Part shown: positions 1 to 7,667 of the stretch, piece by piece
Layout: every line of letters begins with the position of its first letter
Numbering within the stretch: position 1 is the first letter of the stretch
Source: Variovorax sp. PBS-H4
GTDB lineage: Bacteria; Pseudomonadota; Gammaproteobacteria; Burkholderiales; Burkholderiaceae_C
Assembly (NCBI RefSeq): GCF_901827205.1
Contig: NZ_LR594675.1
Span: 2,480,001-2,544,000, forward strand
Direction: 5' to 3'
Length of the DNA stretch: 64,000 nt
Program-made: the position numbers and the translations under genes
Notes under the pieces: generated by a model
What the model saw: the letters and a program-made list of their open reading frames with translations, nothing else
Database searches by the model: none
Told to the model about the DNA's origin: nothing

Positions 1-423
1 AAAGCGCAGGCCCGAATGCAGCAGCGCCGTCGTCTTGCCGCCCCCGGGCGCGCCGATGATCAGGTACCAGGGCATCTGCTGCACCTGCCGCCGGCCTTGC
101 CACCAGCGCTGGCGGCCTTTCGCCTCGATGCCCTGCCGCAGCATCGCGAGCGCTTGCCTGAAACGCTGGCTCAGCTCGGGACCGGCATCGCCGGCTTCGA
201 GGCTCTTCAACAGGCGCTCGTTGCGCCGCCGGGCCAGCAGCAGGCGCAGTGCGCGCAGGCCGAGCAGCAGGAGCGCGGCCAGCGCCAGCAGCGCGATCCG
301 CGCGCGCACCTCGTCGAAGGGGTGCCACGTGCCCAAGGCCAGCAGCGGTGCCGCGAACCACAACAGGGCGGCTGCCGCGCCGAGGTTCACGGCGCCTTGC
401 GCCAGGCGGATCGACGGCTTCAT
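1..423 (-). CDS. tssM: TssM/IcmF inner-membrane protein, N-terminal part
   Basis: This is the first 141 residues of a gene that runs off the left edge of the window. Two hydrophobic stretches near residues 13-33 and 42-65 look like the paired N-terminal membrane helices of TssM. A Walker A motif (GAPGGGKT) follows at about residues 124-131, as in the cytoplasmic NTPase domain of TssM/IcmF. In type VI secretion TssM spans the inner membrane and bridges TssL to the outer-membrane lipoprotein TssJ. The ATG overlaps the tssL stop codon (ATGA), so the two are translationally coupled. The family call is secure. Whether the protein serves a complete T6SS cannot be seen here, because any sheath and baseplate genes would lie outside the window. 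Confidence 0.88.
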   Translation of the reverse strand, partial: MKPSIRLAQGAVNLGAAAALLWFAAPLLALGTWHPFDEVRARIALLALAALLLLGLRALRLLLARRRNERLLKSLEAGDAGPELSQRFRQALAMLRQGIEAKGRQRWWQGRRQVQQMPWYLIIGAPGGGKTTALLHSGLRF

Positions 424-1514
424 TCCGGAAACAGGACGATCTCGACCCGGCGCGGCGGCTTGCTGCCCGAGGCGTCGACACGGGCCTCGACCGCCAGCCG
501 CGCATCGCCGAGCTGGGGCCGCACGACATCGGCAGCGCCGCGCGCCCATTCCATGGCCTGGTGCCAGGCCGAGGGCGTGCGCGCCGTCGGGGGGTCGCTG
601 CCATCGGTGTAGCCCACGACGACGACCTTGCCCGGCAGCTTCGCAAGCGCTGCGCCGAGGCGCGTCAAAGGGCCGTTGGCGTCGCCCAGTGCATCGGCTC
701 CGAGCACGGCCACGCTGCGCAGCGCCTCGTCGCGCACCGACAGGCGGCCCGCCGCGATGTCGTCGCGCAGCTTCGAGGCCAGTCGCGGCGGCGCCTCCGG
801 CGCGGCGGCCGTGGACGTTGCCGTGGCGCTGGCAGCCGGCACGAGTTTCTGCAGAGACGCCAGCACGCCGTCGACGCGCGCCGCCAACTGCAGCTGGGTT
901 GCGCTGTAGATGCCCAGGGCCAGCACGCCCAGCAACAGCACCGCCGGCAGTGCGCCGCGCGGCGCCCGCGGCGGGCTGGCCGCTGCCGCTGCGCACTGCC
1001 ACGGCGCCACCAGCGCCGGCGCAGGCGCCACCTGTTGCAGCGCGAGGTGCACGCGCGAGCGAAGGGCTTCATGTTCACGGTCGCCGAGCTCCCTGCGCCC
1101 GCGCAGCCCAAGACTCAGGCAGGTGTGGAAGAGCTCCAGCAGCGCGCGGTGCTCGCGCGGCTTCTCGGCCAGCCTGGTCAGCAGGCGCAGCAGCTTGTCG
1201 CCGGCCTGGGCCTCGCCGTGGAAGCAGCGCAGCAGACCCGCGCCTTCGCCGCCCCAAGGCGCTGTGTCGAACTGCTCGTCGCCCCAGGCGCACAGCACGT
1301 AGCTCGCTGCTGCGATGTCGGGTTCGGCGATGCCGGCCGCGCGTGCGCCGGCTTCGAAGCGATTTACCGCCTCGGCCAGCGTGCGGCGCAACGCGGCTGG
1401 GTCGGCAGGCGTGGCGTCGCGCAGGCCTGCCAGCAACGCGACCAGGGGCAGCGCCTGGGCGCGCAGCGCAAGTGCGGCGGCCGGTTCGTCGGCGCCGTCG
1501 GGATCCCGGCTCAT
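420..1514 (-). CDS. tssL: TssL/DotU with C-terminal OmpA-like domain
   Basis: The predicted protein has 364 residues. The N-terminal half is the cytoplasmic DotU/IcmH helical domain, recognisable from the segment with CAWGDEQFD followed by PWGGEGAGLLRCFHGE. One transmembrane helix lies near residues 185-205. An OmpA-like periplasmic domain follows to the C-terminus, containing VVVVGYTDGSDPP, which fits peptidoglycan-anchored variants of TssL. I chose the ATG at 1514 because it overlaps the stop of the upstream caspase-TssJ gene as ATGA; an ATG at 1523 is also in frame. With the fusion upstream and tssM downstream it forms a J-L-M membrane-complex cassette, each gene overlapping the next by four bases. 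Confidence 0.88.
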   Translation of the reverse strand: MSRDPDGADEPAAALALRAQALPLVALLAGLRDATPADPAALRRTLAEAVNRFEAGARAAGIAEPDIAAASYVLCAWGDEQFDTAPWGGEGAGLLRCFHGEAQAGDKLLRLLTRLAEKPREHRALLELFHTCLSLGLRGRRELGDREHEALRSRVHLALQQVAPAPALVAPWQCAAAAASPPRAPRGALPAVLLLGVLALGIYSATQLQLAARVDGVLASLQKLVPAASATATSTAAAPEAPPRLASKLRDDIAAGRLSVRDEALRSVAVLGADALGDANGPLTRLGAALAKLPGKVVVVGYTDGSDPPTARTPSAWHQAMEWARGAADVVRPQLGDARLAVEARVDASGSKPPRRVEIVLFPE

Positions 1515-2818
1515 TTCGCCCATCCCAATTGCAGCTGGCGCGCCTGCGCGTCGATGCGCGCGCGCGGCGCCAGCGTCCCCGCAGGCAGTGGCAGGATGGC
1601 ACGCCACTGCGAGTGCTCGATCTCGCGGAATGCACCGAACACCGCAACGGCCCGTGCGTCGCCGCTCAGCTCGAGCGCCAGTTCTCGCGCCTCGCCGGGG
1701 CGCAGGTGCAGGCTTTCACGCACCAGCACGTTCGACCCCAGGGTCGCCTCGTCGTCGTCGTAGAGACTGTCGAAACTCGCCTTCTCGAACCCGCCCGGAT
1801 CGCGCAGCACATACACGCGCAGCGCCAGCGAGGCCGATGCGTTGCGCGCATCGGTGTTCAGGCTGCGCTGCGCCTGCACGAGCAGCTGGAGTTGGCGCGT
1901 GGCACCCGCCAGTGCCGGCGCCGCACCGGGGTTGAACATGAAGTTCACCACCATCGAGGTGTTGACCCAGGGGATCTGCCGCTGGCCGGTGTCGCGCAGC
2001 ACCTTGATGCGCACGGCCTTCATCATGTCCTCGACCTCGACGCCCACCGAGCGCAGCTCGGCGGCCAGGTACTTCGTGTAGATGCTGTTGCCACCGATCG
2101 GGCCGTCCTCGGCGACCCCGCCCGGCGCTGCCGAGAAGGCGATGAGCGCGCCGGGTGCCGCCATCTCGGCCAGGCCGTTGGCGCTGCGCGACCCCCTGCG
2201 GGCAGCGAAGGGGTCGTTGCGGCAGGCGTCGATGATGAAGATGCGGGCGCGCGGGCGTACCCGGTCGACATGGGCCAGCAGCGCTTCCTGCAGGTCGATC
2301 GCCTCGTCGCGCACTTCGGCCTCGTCGCGCAGCGCAATATCGACCGGCAACAGGTAGTTGCGCCCGCCGATCTGCACGCCATGGCCGGCGAAGTAGAAGA
2401 CCGATGCCACCTGGTCGTCGTCCATGCGGCGCGCGAACTCCCGCAGCACCCGCTTGAAGTCGCGGGCCTTGAGGTTGAGGTGCTCGCCGACCTCGAAGTC
2501 GAGCGAACGCAGGGTCTGGGCCACGAGGCGGGCGTCGTGCTCGGGGTTGTTCAGCGGGATCTCGGGGTACCGGCCGTTGCCGATGACGAGGGCGACCCGG
2601 CGTTGGCGGGAGGCTTCGACCTTGGGCTGCGGCTGGGAGAGGCATCTCGTGCTCCACAGCGCGGGGGCCAGGGCCATGCAGGCGAGGAGGGGACGGCGGC
2701 TCAAGCCGACGGGCTGCTGGACCCGAGGGAGGGAGCGAGACGCCGCAGCAAGAGATGCAAGATTCGACACAGCCTGAGCACCTCCACTGGCGACCGGTCC
2801 ATTCTCCGTGCTGCGCAT
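1511..2818 (-). CDS. Caspase-like (peptidase C14) domain fused to a TssJ-like domain
   Basis: The predicted protein has 435 residues. A twin-arginine-like or Sec signal lies near residues 40-62 (SRRPLLACMALAPAL). A caspase fold spans about residues 72-300, with the catalytic pair visible as His146 in YFAGHGVQ and Cys199 in IIDACRNDPF. Residues about 305-435 resemble the TssJ beta-sandwich: LRVYVLRDPGGF, a central NVLVRESLHLRPGE, then REIEHSQWRAILPLP. TssJ is normally a small stand-alone outer-membrane lipoprotein; here no clear lipobox is present and a protease-like domain precedes it. It sits exactly where tssJ is expected, directly before tssL. The ATG at 2818 has no strong ribosome binding site, so the true start may be further in, near the signal peptide. 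Domain calls are by eye. Confidence 0.78.
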   Translation of the reverse strand: MRSTENGPVASGGAQAVSNLASLAAASRSLPRVQQPVGLSRRPLLACMALAPALWSTRCLSQPQPKVEASRQRRVALVIGNGRYPEIPLNNPEHDARLVAQTLRSLDFEVGEHLNLKARDFKRVLREFARRMDDDQVASVFYFAGHGVQIGGRNYLLPVDIALRDEAEVRDEAIDLQEALLAHVDRVRPRARIFIIDACRNDPFAARRGSRSANGLAEMAAPGALIAFSAAPGGVAEDGPIGGNSIYTKYLAAELRSVGVEVEDMMKAVRIKVLRDTGQRQIPWVNTSMVVNFMFNPGAAPALAGATRQLQLLVQAQRSLNTDARNASASLALRVYVLRDPGGFEKASFDSLYDDDEATLGSNVLVRESLHLRPGEARELALELSGDARAVAVFGAFREIEHSQWRAILPLPAGTLAPRARIDAQARQLQLGWAK

Positions 2819-2862
2819 CCGCGGCACAAGGGGAGCGCACCGCCGGCGCCCGCGGTGCCTGT

Positions 2863-3483
2863 TCAACTGCCGCGGAACTGCACGCGGCGGTTGATCGCGG
2901 CGGTCGGATCGGCCGCGTCTGCCAGGCGGGCTTCGCCGTAGCCGACCGTCTTCAAGCGGGCGGCGTCGATGCCGTGCCGCTGCACCAGGTAGTCGCGCAC
3001 GGCACGTGCGCGGGACCGGGAAAGCTCGAGGTTGTAGGCATCGCTCCCGACGGCATCGGTGTGGCCTTCGACCGTGACGATGCTGTTCGGCGAAAGCAGC
3101 TTGATGCCTTCGGCCAGTGCATCGAGCTGCGACCGCGCCGCCGGGAGGACGTCGGACGAATCGAAGGCGAAGCGAACCGGCAGGGACAAGGCCGAGGCGT
3201 CGGCGGGACCATCGTCGGGCGCTGCGGGCGCACGGGCCGGCGAGCGTGCCGAGGTCTTCGCCAGGGCGGCAGCTGCGGCCGCAACGTACTTCGTCGGGGT
3301 GGCTGCTGCCGGCGCGTCGTCGAGCAGGCGGATCGAACGGGTCTTGTTGCCGAGCACTGCCGCGACGTCGTGCGGGTTCACGAGCTGTCCTTCGCGGTAC
3401 ATGATCACCTTCTCGGCCTTGACCTGGGGCGTCAGGAAGGCGGCGGCGAGGGCAAGGGCGAGGGTGCTGAGGTAGCGGGTCAT
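2863..3483 (-). CDS. OmpA-like peptidoglycan-binding protein
   Basis: The predicted protein has 206 residues. It starts at an ATG with a good ribosome binding site (AAGGAG). A Sec signal peptide (MTRYLSTLALALAAAFLTPQVKA) precedes a short spacer and a low-complexity Ala-rich stretch. The C-terminal OmpA domain carries VEGHTDAVGSDAYN, LSRSRARAVRDYL and the terminal INRRVQF, all standard peptidoglycan-contact motifs. It is the first gene of the OmpA, caspase-TssJ, TssL, TssM series, with a 44-base gap to the next start. Its promoter-like element (3527-3555) matches those of the repeat-protein genes, which suggests co-regulation. A structural or anchoring role in the periplasm is inferred. Confidence 0.85.
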   Translation of the reverse strand: MTRYLSTLALALAAAFLTPQVKAEKVIMYREGQLVNPHDVAAVLGNKTRSIRLLDDAPAAATPTKYVAAAAAALAKTSARSPARAPAAPDDGPADASALSLPVRFAFDSSDVLPAARSQLDALAEGIKLLSPNSIVTVEGHTDAVGSDAYNLELSRSRARAVRDYLVQRHGIDAARLKTVGYGEARLADAADPTAAINRRVQFRGS

Positions 3484-3526
3484 GGCGGAACTCCTTGAGC
3501 GTGGCGTTGAATTCGTCGATGCCCAT

Positions 3527-3555
3527 GGGTTGCGAGCGCGGCGAGGCCGGTTCAA
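3527..3555 (-). promoter_or_regulatory. Shared ECF-type promoter motif upstream of the ompA-like gene
   Basis: On the minus strand this reads TTGAACC, 15 bases, GCAACCC, and continues CATGG. The same arrangement occurs upstream of both repeat-protein genes and the anti-sigma gene. GAACC resembles the GAAC core of many ECF sigma -35 elements. It overlaps the 3' end of the GIN-domain gene and lies 44 bases before the ompA-like ATG. That it is a promoter is inference; the conserved sequence and spacing are directly visible. Confidence 0.7.
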
Positions 3556-4346
3556 TCTTTCTCGACGGTCCCGACACCGCGGATGGAACGGGTCACCGCC
3601 GGGTCGCCGGCATAGCGCACATGACCGACCCCGCTGATGCGCACTGCCAGCGTGCTGCTCGCGGCGAGGTGCACTTCGCCATTGCCGTCGATCGCGACCT
3701 CGGCCCGCTCGCTGGCAAGCCGGGGCGCCGAATAACGGCCCATGCCCGTGATGGCCAGCTGCTGCGCGACCACCTTGCCAGCGCCGACAGCGACGTCACC
3801 GGCGCCGCTGATCTGCACATCGAGGCGGCGTGCATCGTCCAGGCGAGCCAGGCGGATCGAGCCGCCGCCTGCGAGCAGCAGCGCCAGCGCATCCGTGCGG
3901 AGTGCGCCGATGCTGATCTCGCCTGCAGTGCGCGACTCGAAGGCGCGCAGCGTCCGGACACCGAGCTTCATCCGAATCGGCTGCCGGGTCTCGATCCGGC
4001 CGGGCGCCAAGCCGATGAACAGGCGCCGATCGCGGACCTCGGTCGTGATCTTGCGCAGCACTGCGGGCTCGGCGTCCAGTGTCAGCGTCTCGCCGGAGCC
4101 CTGTTCGATGCTGACTTCACCGGCAACGGCGAACACGACCTGGTCGAAGTCTGCGACGCTGCGGGACTCGGTGGCCGCCTGGGCCGGGTCGGCGAGCGCC
4201 ACGGCAAGTACCGCGGCCGAGCCGGCGGACAGGGCCGATGCGCGCAGCGCCCCCCACGCCGGGAACACACGGGAGAACCACCTCGCCGGTTGACCTTCGC
4301 CTTCGGCTGCCGTGTCATTCGCCTTCGGAGCGGCCGCGCGGTTCAT
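3552..4346 (-). CDS. GIN-domain (DUF2807) secreted protein
   Basis: The predicted protein has 264 residues. A long hydrophilic N-terminus leads to a hydrophobic export segment ending ALADPAQA near residue 57. The remainder is a run of short beta strands: FDQVVFAVAGEVSIEQG, RTAGEISIGAL, GGGSIRLARL, ISGAGDVAVGAG, GNGEVHLAA and ISGVGHVRYAGDPAV. This is typical of the DUF2807 / GIN beta-helix family, annotated as putative autotransporter adhesin head domain and usually found at the cell envelope. Its tail overlaps the promoter of the downstream ompA-like gene. It lies in line with the lipoprotein and repeat-protein genes and is probably part of the same envelope set. No enzymatic function is suggested. 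Confidence 0.75.
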   Translation of the reverse strand: MNRAAAPKANDTAAEGEGQPARWFSRVFPAWGALRASALSAGSAAVLAVALADPAQAATESRSVADFDQVVFAVAGEVSIEQGSGETLTLDAEPAVLRKITTEVRDRRLFIGLAPGRIETRQPIRMKLGVRTLRAFESRTAGEISIGALRTDALALLLAGGGSIRLARLDDARRLDVQISGAGDVAVGAGKVVAQQLAITGMGRYSAPRLASERAEVAIDGNGEVHLAASSTLAVRISGVGHVRYAGDPAVTRSIRGVGTVEKD

Positions 4347-4373
4347 GACGGTTCCTGGTGGCGGGCCTCGGCC

Positions 4374-4808
4374 TCAGCGCGGGAGCGCGAGGTTGGGCTC
4401 CGGAGGGAAAGGGCGCGCCTGGCAGGTGGTCCAGCCGGAGTCGGTGACGATCACCGATCCGCCGTTGCGATCCGTCGCCACCAGCTTCGCGGCCTGCCGT
4501 GCCTCGGGACCCAGGGTGACCGGCCCCTCGTCGAACAGCAGGCGGCCGTACTGCCAGCAGCGCAGCCGATAAGTGCCCTGTCCCTTCTGCCTCGGTGCCG
4601 GCGCCGAGGCGGGGGGCGGGGGCGCCGGCGGCAGTGCGGAAACGACGCGATCATCGGTGGCAGCGGTGGCGGTCGTGACCCCTGCATTCGCCCCGAAGGG
4701 CAGGTGCAGGAGACCGACCACCGCGGCCAGGGCGACCCCGCTCACGGCGGCCAGGCGGACTCCGAGCCATTTCGCATGGCCAGCGGGTGTTTCATTGGGC
4801 TTGGACAC
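4374..4808 (-). CDS. Small single-pass membrane protein of unknown function
   Basis: The predicted protein has 144 residues. I chose the GTG at 4808 because AGGAGAA lies seven bases upstream; an ATG at 4859 exists but has no comparable site and overlaps its neighbour more. The order is a short polar N-terminus, one hydrophobic segment (LAAVSGVALAAVVGLLHLPF), a Pro/Ala-rich linker, then a small globular part with two cysteines (LRCWQYGRLLFDEGPV and GWTTCQARPFP). The paired cysteines suggest a periplasmic disulfide. The start lies 17 bases inside the 3' end of the lipoprotein gene, so the two are coupled. I do not recognise the family. Confidence 0.65.
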   Translation of the reverse strand: MSKPNETPAGHAKWLGVRLAAVSGVALAAVVGLLHLPFGANAGVTTATAATDDRVVSALPPAPPPPASAPAPRQKGQGTYRLRCWQYGRLLFDEGPVTLGPEARQAAKLVATDRNGGSVIVTDSGWTTCQARPFPPEPNLALPR

Positions 4809-6459
4809 GGAAGTTCTCCTGGGCGAGCGTGCCGCCGCTGGCTTTGACGAAGGCGGCACGGATCGACTCGAGCGTGGCGCCGGGGAGGGGTTCGAAGTCG
4901 GTGCCGACCAGGGCTTGCGGCAGCGAGGCCATCACGTCGCGCTGCGTTGCGAAGCAGGAAATGGTCTCTGGCACACCCTTCGTGTTCATCGTGAGCTGGA
5001 AGCGCATGGCGCCGGGCAGCGACAGCGGCTGTGCCGCGGCGATGCGCGAATCCCGGGCGAAGCGGTTCGGGAAGAAGCGGATGACCTTGGCTTCCTCGTC
5101 CTGCAGATAGCAGTAGACATGCGCATCGTGCGACGGTGCGAGCGAGAGGTTTATCGACTCGCCGCGGGCGAACCGGCTCTTCTGCTTCGGCGTCGTGAGC
5201 GACAGCTTGAGCGGGGCCGGTGCCGGGTGTGCCGCCGGCGCAGCGGGTGCGGCCGGTGCAGCGGGTGCGGCCGGTGCAGCGGATGCGGTTGCTGCCGCCG
5301 GTGCAGGCGCCGCCGCGCTCGCCGCGACCGGAACGGATGCGGGCGCGCCGGCCACCGAAGCCGGCGCGACGTAACGTGCCGGCTGCTCGGGCCGCTTGAT
5401 CTTGGTGTGGTCGGCGGCGAGGAAGGCGTAGAAGAACTCCTCGTTGAGCACCGCTTCGCGGCTCAGGCCCAGTGCCGCGCGGTAGTTCGCGATCGCCTCG
5501 TCGATGGCCGGATTGAACTCGCCGTCGATCGGGCCGTCGTAGAACGCGCGCCGGCGCATCTGGTTCTGGAAGTAGGCGATCAGCTCGATGCGCGTCGCCG
5601 CCATCGCGTGGTACCAGTCGAACATCTCCAGGCGCGTCTCGTCGTTCTTCTTCGGGTCGGCCACGCCCAGGCAGCTCCAGTAGGGCGTCTTGGTGAGCTT
5701 GCCGATGAGTTCGACCGCGGCCAGCTCCACCAGTCCGCGCAGCGCCTGGGTCTGGCCTTCGGCCTTGGCCAGATTCATGCTGTAGTTGATGCCGAACTTG
5801 TGGTACGCGGCGTCGCCGTCAATGCCGCTGCCCTGCTTCAGGATCATCACGGAGTTGCGCGAGGTGACGCCCGCGAGCACTGCCATGTCGCTGGTGGTCA
5901 GCACGCTCAGGTCGAGCGCCAGCATGCTGGAACCCGCGTCCTTTGCCGCGCCGAGGTTGAGGAAGGGCGCGAAGCCGATGCCCATGTCCTTCTGGTTCTT
6001 GACCAGGTTCTCGTCGAACTGCGAGACGGAGCCCTTGATGTCGTAGAGCGGAATCGCCTGGTAGGCCGCCGCGTTCTGCGCCGAAGCCAGATAGCTGATG
6101 ACGTTCGCCGTGTCCTTGCCGAAGGCGACCAGGCGCACCGCGCGGCTGCGGCGCGACATGTCGGACACCGACGAGATCAGCATGTCGCGCGTGCCGGCGT
6201 TGAGCTTTTTCGTTTCGTCGCTGATTTCCTCGGTCAGCATCGTGATGTCACGCACGCCATAGTCGAGCAACAAGGTGTCCATGCAGCGCAGCGCATGCGA
6301 GAAGCCGGTGATCGAACGCTGGGGCCGGTCTTCGGGGCCTTTGCGGATCTCGTTGGTCTGGTCGATGGTGGGTTGCTTGACCTCGAGCGTCTGGCAGCCG
6401 GCCAGCGCAGCGACGGTGGCGGAAAGCGCGAGGAGGCGCGCGACCTTGGGCGGTTTCAT
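4792..6459 (-). CDS. Lipoprotein: CsgG-like N-terminus, peptidoglycan-binding domain, DUF4384
   Basis: The predicted protein has 555 residues. A lipobox LAGC puts the lipidated cysteine at residue 22. Residues about 40-290 are a mixed alpha/beta region resembling CsgG-type secretion lipoproteins (curli export pore family), with a conserved-looking ITGFSHALRCMD and LLLDYGVRDITMLTEEIS. About residues 300-345 match a PG_binding_1 domain (FYDGPIDGEFNPAIDEAI, then NYRAALGL). An Ala/Pro-rich linker spans about 356-413. The C-terminus fits DUF4384 (AHVYCYLQDEEAKVIRFFPNRF). The combination suggests an outer-membrane protein anchored to peptidoglycan. The CsgG relationship is the weakest call and would need a profile or structure comparison. 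The gene lies downstream of the repeat-protein genes in the same direction, as expected for an exporter and its substrates. Confidence 0.7.
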   Translation of the reverse strand: MKPPKVARLLALSATVAALAGCQTLEVKQPTIDQTNEIRKGPEDRPQRSITGFSHALRCMDTLLLDYGVRDITMLTEEISDETKKLNAGTRDMLISSVSDMSRRSRAVRLVAFGKDTANVISYLASAQNAAAYQAIPLYDIKGSVSQFDENLVKNQKDMGIGFAPFLNLGAAKDAGSSMLALDLSVLTTSDMAVLAGVTSRNSVMILKQGSGIDGDAAYHKFGINYSMNLAKAEGQTQALRGLVELAAVELIGKLTKTPYWSCLGVADPKKNDETRLEMFDWYHAMAATRIELIAYFQNQMRRRAFYDGPIDGEFNPAIDEAIANYRAALGLSREAVLNEEFFYAFLAADHTKIKRPEQPARYVAPASVAGAPASVPVAASAAAPAPAAATASAAPAAPAAPAAPAAPAAHPAPAPLKLSLTTPKQKSRFARGESINLSLAPSHDAHVYCYLQDEEAKVIRFFPNRFARDSRIAAAQPLSLPGAMRFQLTMNTKGVPETISCFATQRDVMASLPQALVGTDFEPLPGATLESIRAAFVKASGGTLAQENFRVQAQ

Positions 6460-6488
6460 GACATCTCCCTTTTGGCGGGGCGTTTTGT

Positions 6489-6818
6489 TCAGCGGCAGCC
6501 GCCGCGGCCGACGATGTTGATCGCGTTGGGCGCGAACACGAAGACCTCGCGCGGCGAGGCGCCGATGCGCCCGCCGGTGTCGATGTTGCCGATGTTCTGA
6601 CTCCCGCAGGTGCTGGAGTCCGAGGAGTTTCCCTGTGACTTGCCCTGCTCGTCGGCCTTGCGCTCCTGCGCGGCGATGCGGATCTTTTCCTTCGCGATCT
6701 TCGCGCGGAAGCGCGTGTCGACACCCATCAGCTCCTGCCCCGCCAGTGCGTGGGCGCCGGCGCCCAGCGTGGCGGCGGCGAGAACGATGCGGGCGGTGAG
6801 GGCGAAGCTTGCATTCAT
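6489..6818 (-). CDS. Small secreted protein of unknown function
   Basis: The predicted protein has 109 residues. A clear Sec signal peptide ends near AHALAG (residues 22-27). The mature part has a charged helical stretch (RFRAKIAKEKIRIAAQERKADEQG), a Ser/Asn/Gly-rich middle (NSSDSSTCGSQNIGNID), and a C-terminus ending VGRGGCR with a second cysteine. The two cysteines could form a disulfide. It sits between a repeat-protein gene and the CsgG-like lipoprotein, in line with both. Its size and position recall the small accessory proteins of curli-type systems (CsgE/CsgF), but I see no sequence evidence for that relationship. Confidence 0.6.
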   Translation of the reverse strand: MNASFALTARIVLAAATLGAGAHALAGQELMGVDTRFRAKIAKEKIRIAAQERKADEQGKSQGNSSDSSTCGSQNIGNIDTGGRIGASPREVFVFAPNAINIVGRGGCR

Positions 6819-6833
6819 GGTGGTCTCCTGGGT

Positions 6834-6865
6834 GGGAAAGGCGCCGGCGAGGGAAGCGCCGGCGC
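6834..6865 (-). terminator. Hairpin between repeat-protein gene and downstream genes (attenuator-like)
   Basis: A perfect 9-bp inverted repeat (GCGCCGGCG at 6841-6849 and its complement at 6857-6865) with a 7-base loop is followed on the minus strand by CTTTCCC. The U-tract is short, so this looks like a partial terminator. It would let the repeat protein be made in excess of the downstream small protein and lipoprotein. Confidence 0.5.
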
Positions 6866-6888
6866 GGGGAAAGAAGATGGACGAGGTG

Positions 6889-7461
6889 TTACTTCGCGAC
6901 GCCGACGCTCTGGTCGGCGGTCGAGAGGAAGCCCGCGGCGGTGTTGACCTGCGCCGTGGCGAGCACCGTCGAGTTCGTCAGCTTGCCGCTGCCTTGCGCG
7001 CCGCCGATCTGCTGGCGCGCCGTCGACAGGAAGCCGCCGGCCACGTTGCTCACGCCCGTGGCGCCGACGAAGCTGCCCTGGACCTTGCCGTCGTCCTTCG
7101 CGAAGCCGACGTCCTGGTTCGCCGTGCTCAGGAAGCCGGCAGCGGTGTTGTTCACGCCTTGCGCGACGATGGCGGTCTGGCTGATCTGGCCGTTCTGGGT
7201 GGCGCGGGCGATGTTCTGGTTGGCCGTCGACAGGAAGCCCGCCGATGTGTTGACCGCGCCGTTGACGATCACGGCAGTGTTCTTGATCTTGCCGTTCTGC
7301 TCGGCCACGCCGACGTTCTGCCGCGCCGTGGACAGGAAGCCTGCCGAGGTGTTGACCGTGCCGGTCGAGAACACGCCGGAGTCGGTGATCTCGCCGGCCA
7401 TGGCGGCACCGAGGACGAGGCTGAGCGCGGCGAGGACGGAAAGTTTGGAAGCGGCTTTCAT
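6889..7461 (-). CDS. Secreted 34-residue tandem-repeat protein, copy 1
   Basis: The predicted protein has 190 residues and a strong ribosome binding site (AGGAG). A Sec signal peptide is followed by about four and a half copies of a 34-residue unit built on NTxAGFLSTAxQxxGxA, then xxGKIxNSxVIxxG. The regular spacing of Asn, Gly, Gln and Ser/Thr and the near absence of charge or cysteine point to a beta-solenoid or amyloid-like fold. The repeat is not the curlin repeat, which is shorter and uses a different Gln/Asn pattern. It is a paralogue of the next gene, with identical length and register. Unlike copy 2, some units are degenerate (VQGSFVGATG). Function is unknown; a fibre or surface-layer subunit is inferred. 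Confidence 0.75.
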   Translation of the reverse strand: MKAASKLSVLAALSLVLGAAMAGEITDSGVFSTGTVNTSAGFLSTARQNVGVAEQNGKIKNTAVIVNGAVNTSAGFLSTANQNIARATQNGQISQTAIVAQGVNNTAAGFLSTANQDVGFAKDDGKVQGSFVGATGVSNVAGGFLSTARQQIGGAQGSGKLTNSTVLATAQVNTAAGFLSTADQSVGVAK

Positions 7462-7527
7462 GATGGATCTCCTGAAGGGTTGGCGGTTGAGGGTGGGTGG
7501 CATGCGCTTGCTTGCCTTCCGCTCCAT

Positions 7528-7556
7528 GGGTTGCTGCGGGTTCCGAAACGGTTCAA
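7528..7556 (-). promoter_or_regulatory. Shared ECF-type promoter motif upstream of repeat-protein copy 1
   Basis: On the minus strand this reads TTGAACC, 15 bases, GCAACCC, then CATGGAG. It begins about 67 bases before the ATG at 7461 and matches the elements at 3527, 8312 and 10974. The 15-base interval differs from the copy 2 element at many positions while both ends are conserved, which argues that the ends are under selection. Confidence 0.72.
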
Positions 7557-7598
7557 GGGAATTCACGTTCGCAGCAGCAGGCGTGAGCTCACGCAATG

Positions 7599-7632
7599 AA
7601 AAGGCCCGCCGGCGCAGGTGCGCGGGCGGGCC
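7599..7632 (-). terminator. Rho-independent terminator after repeat-protein copy 2
   Basis: On the minus strand, downstream of the stop at 7668, GGCCCGCC (7625-7632) pairs with GGCGGGCC (7603-7610) and is followed by TTTT. This is a classical intrinsic terminator, so copy 2 is probably a single-gene transcript and copy 1 relies on its own promoter. Confidence 0.8.
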
Positions 7633-7667
7633 GAACCGAGGAGGCCGGAACCTAAGCCGGCAGCGGC

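Noticed and set aside
35..2941. Long plus-strand open frame of 968 codons across the TssM-TssL-caspase genes
   Set aside because: It is the antisense shadow of GC-rich minus-strand genes that show real domains and overlapping starts and stops.
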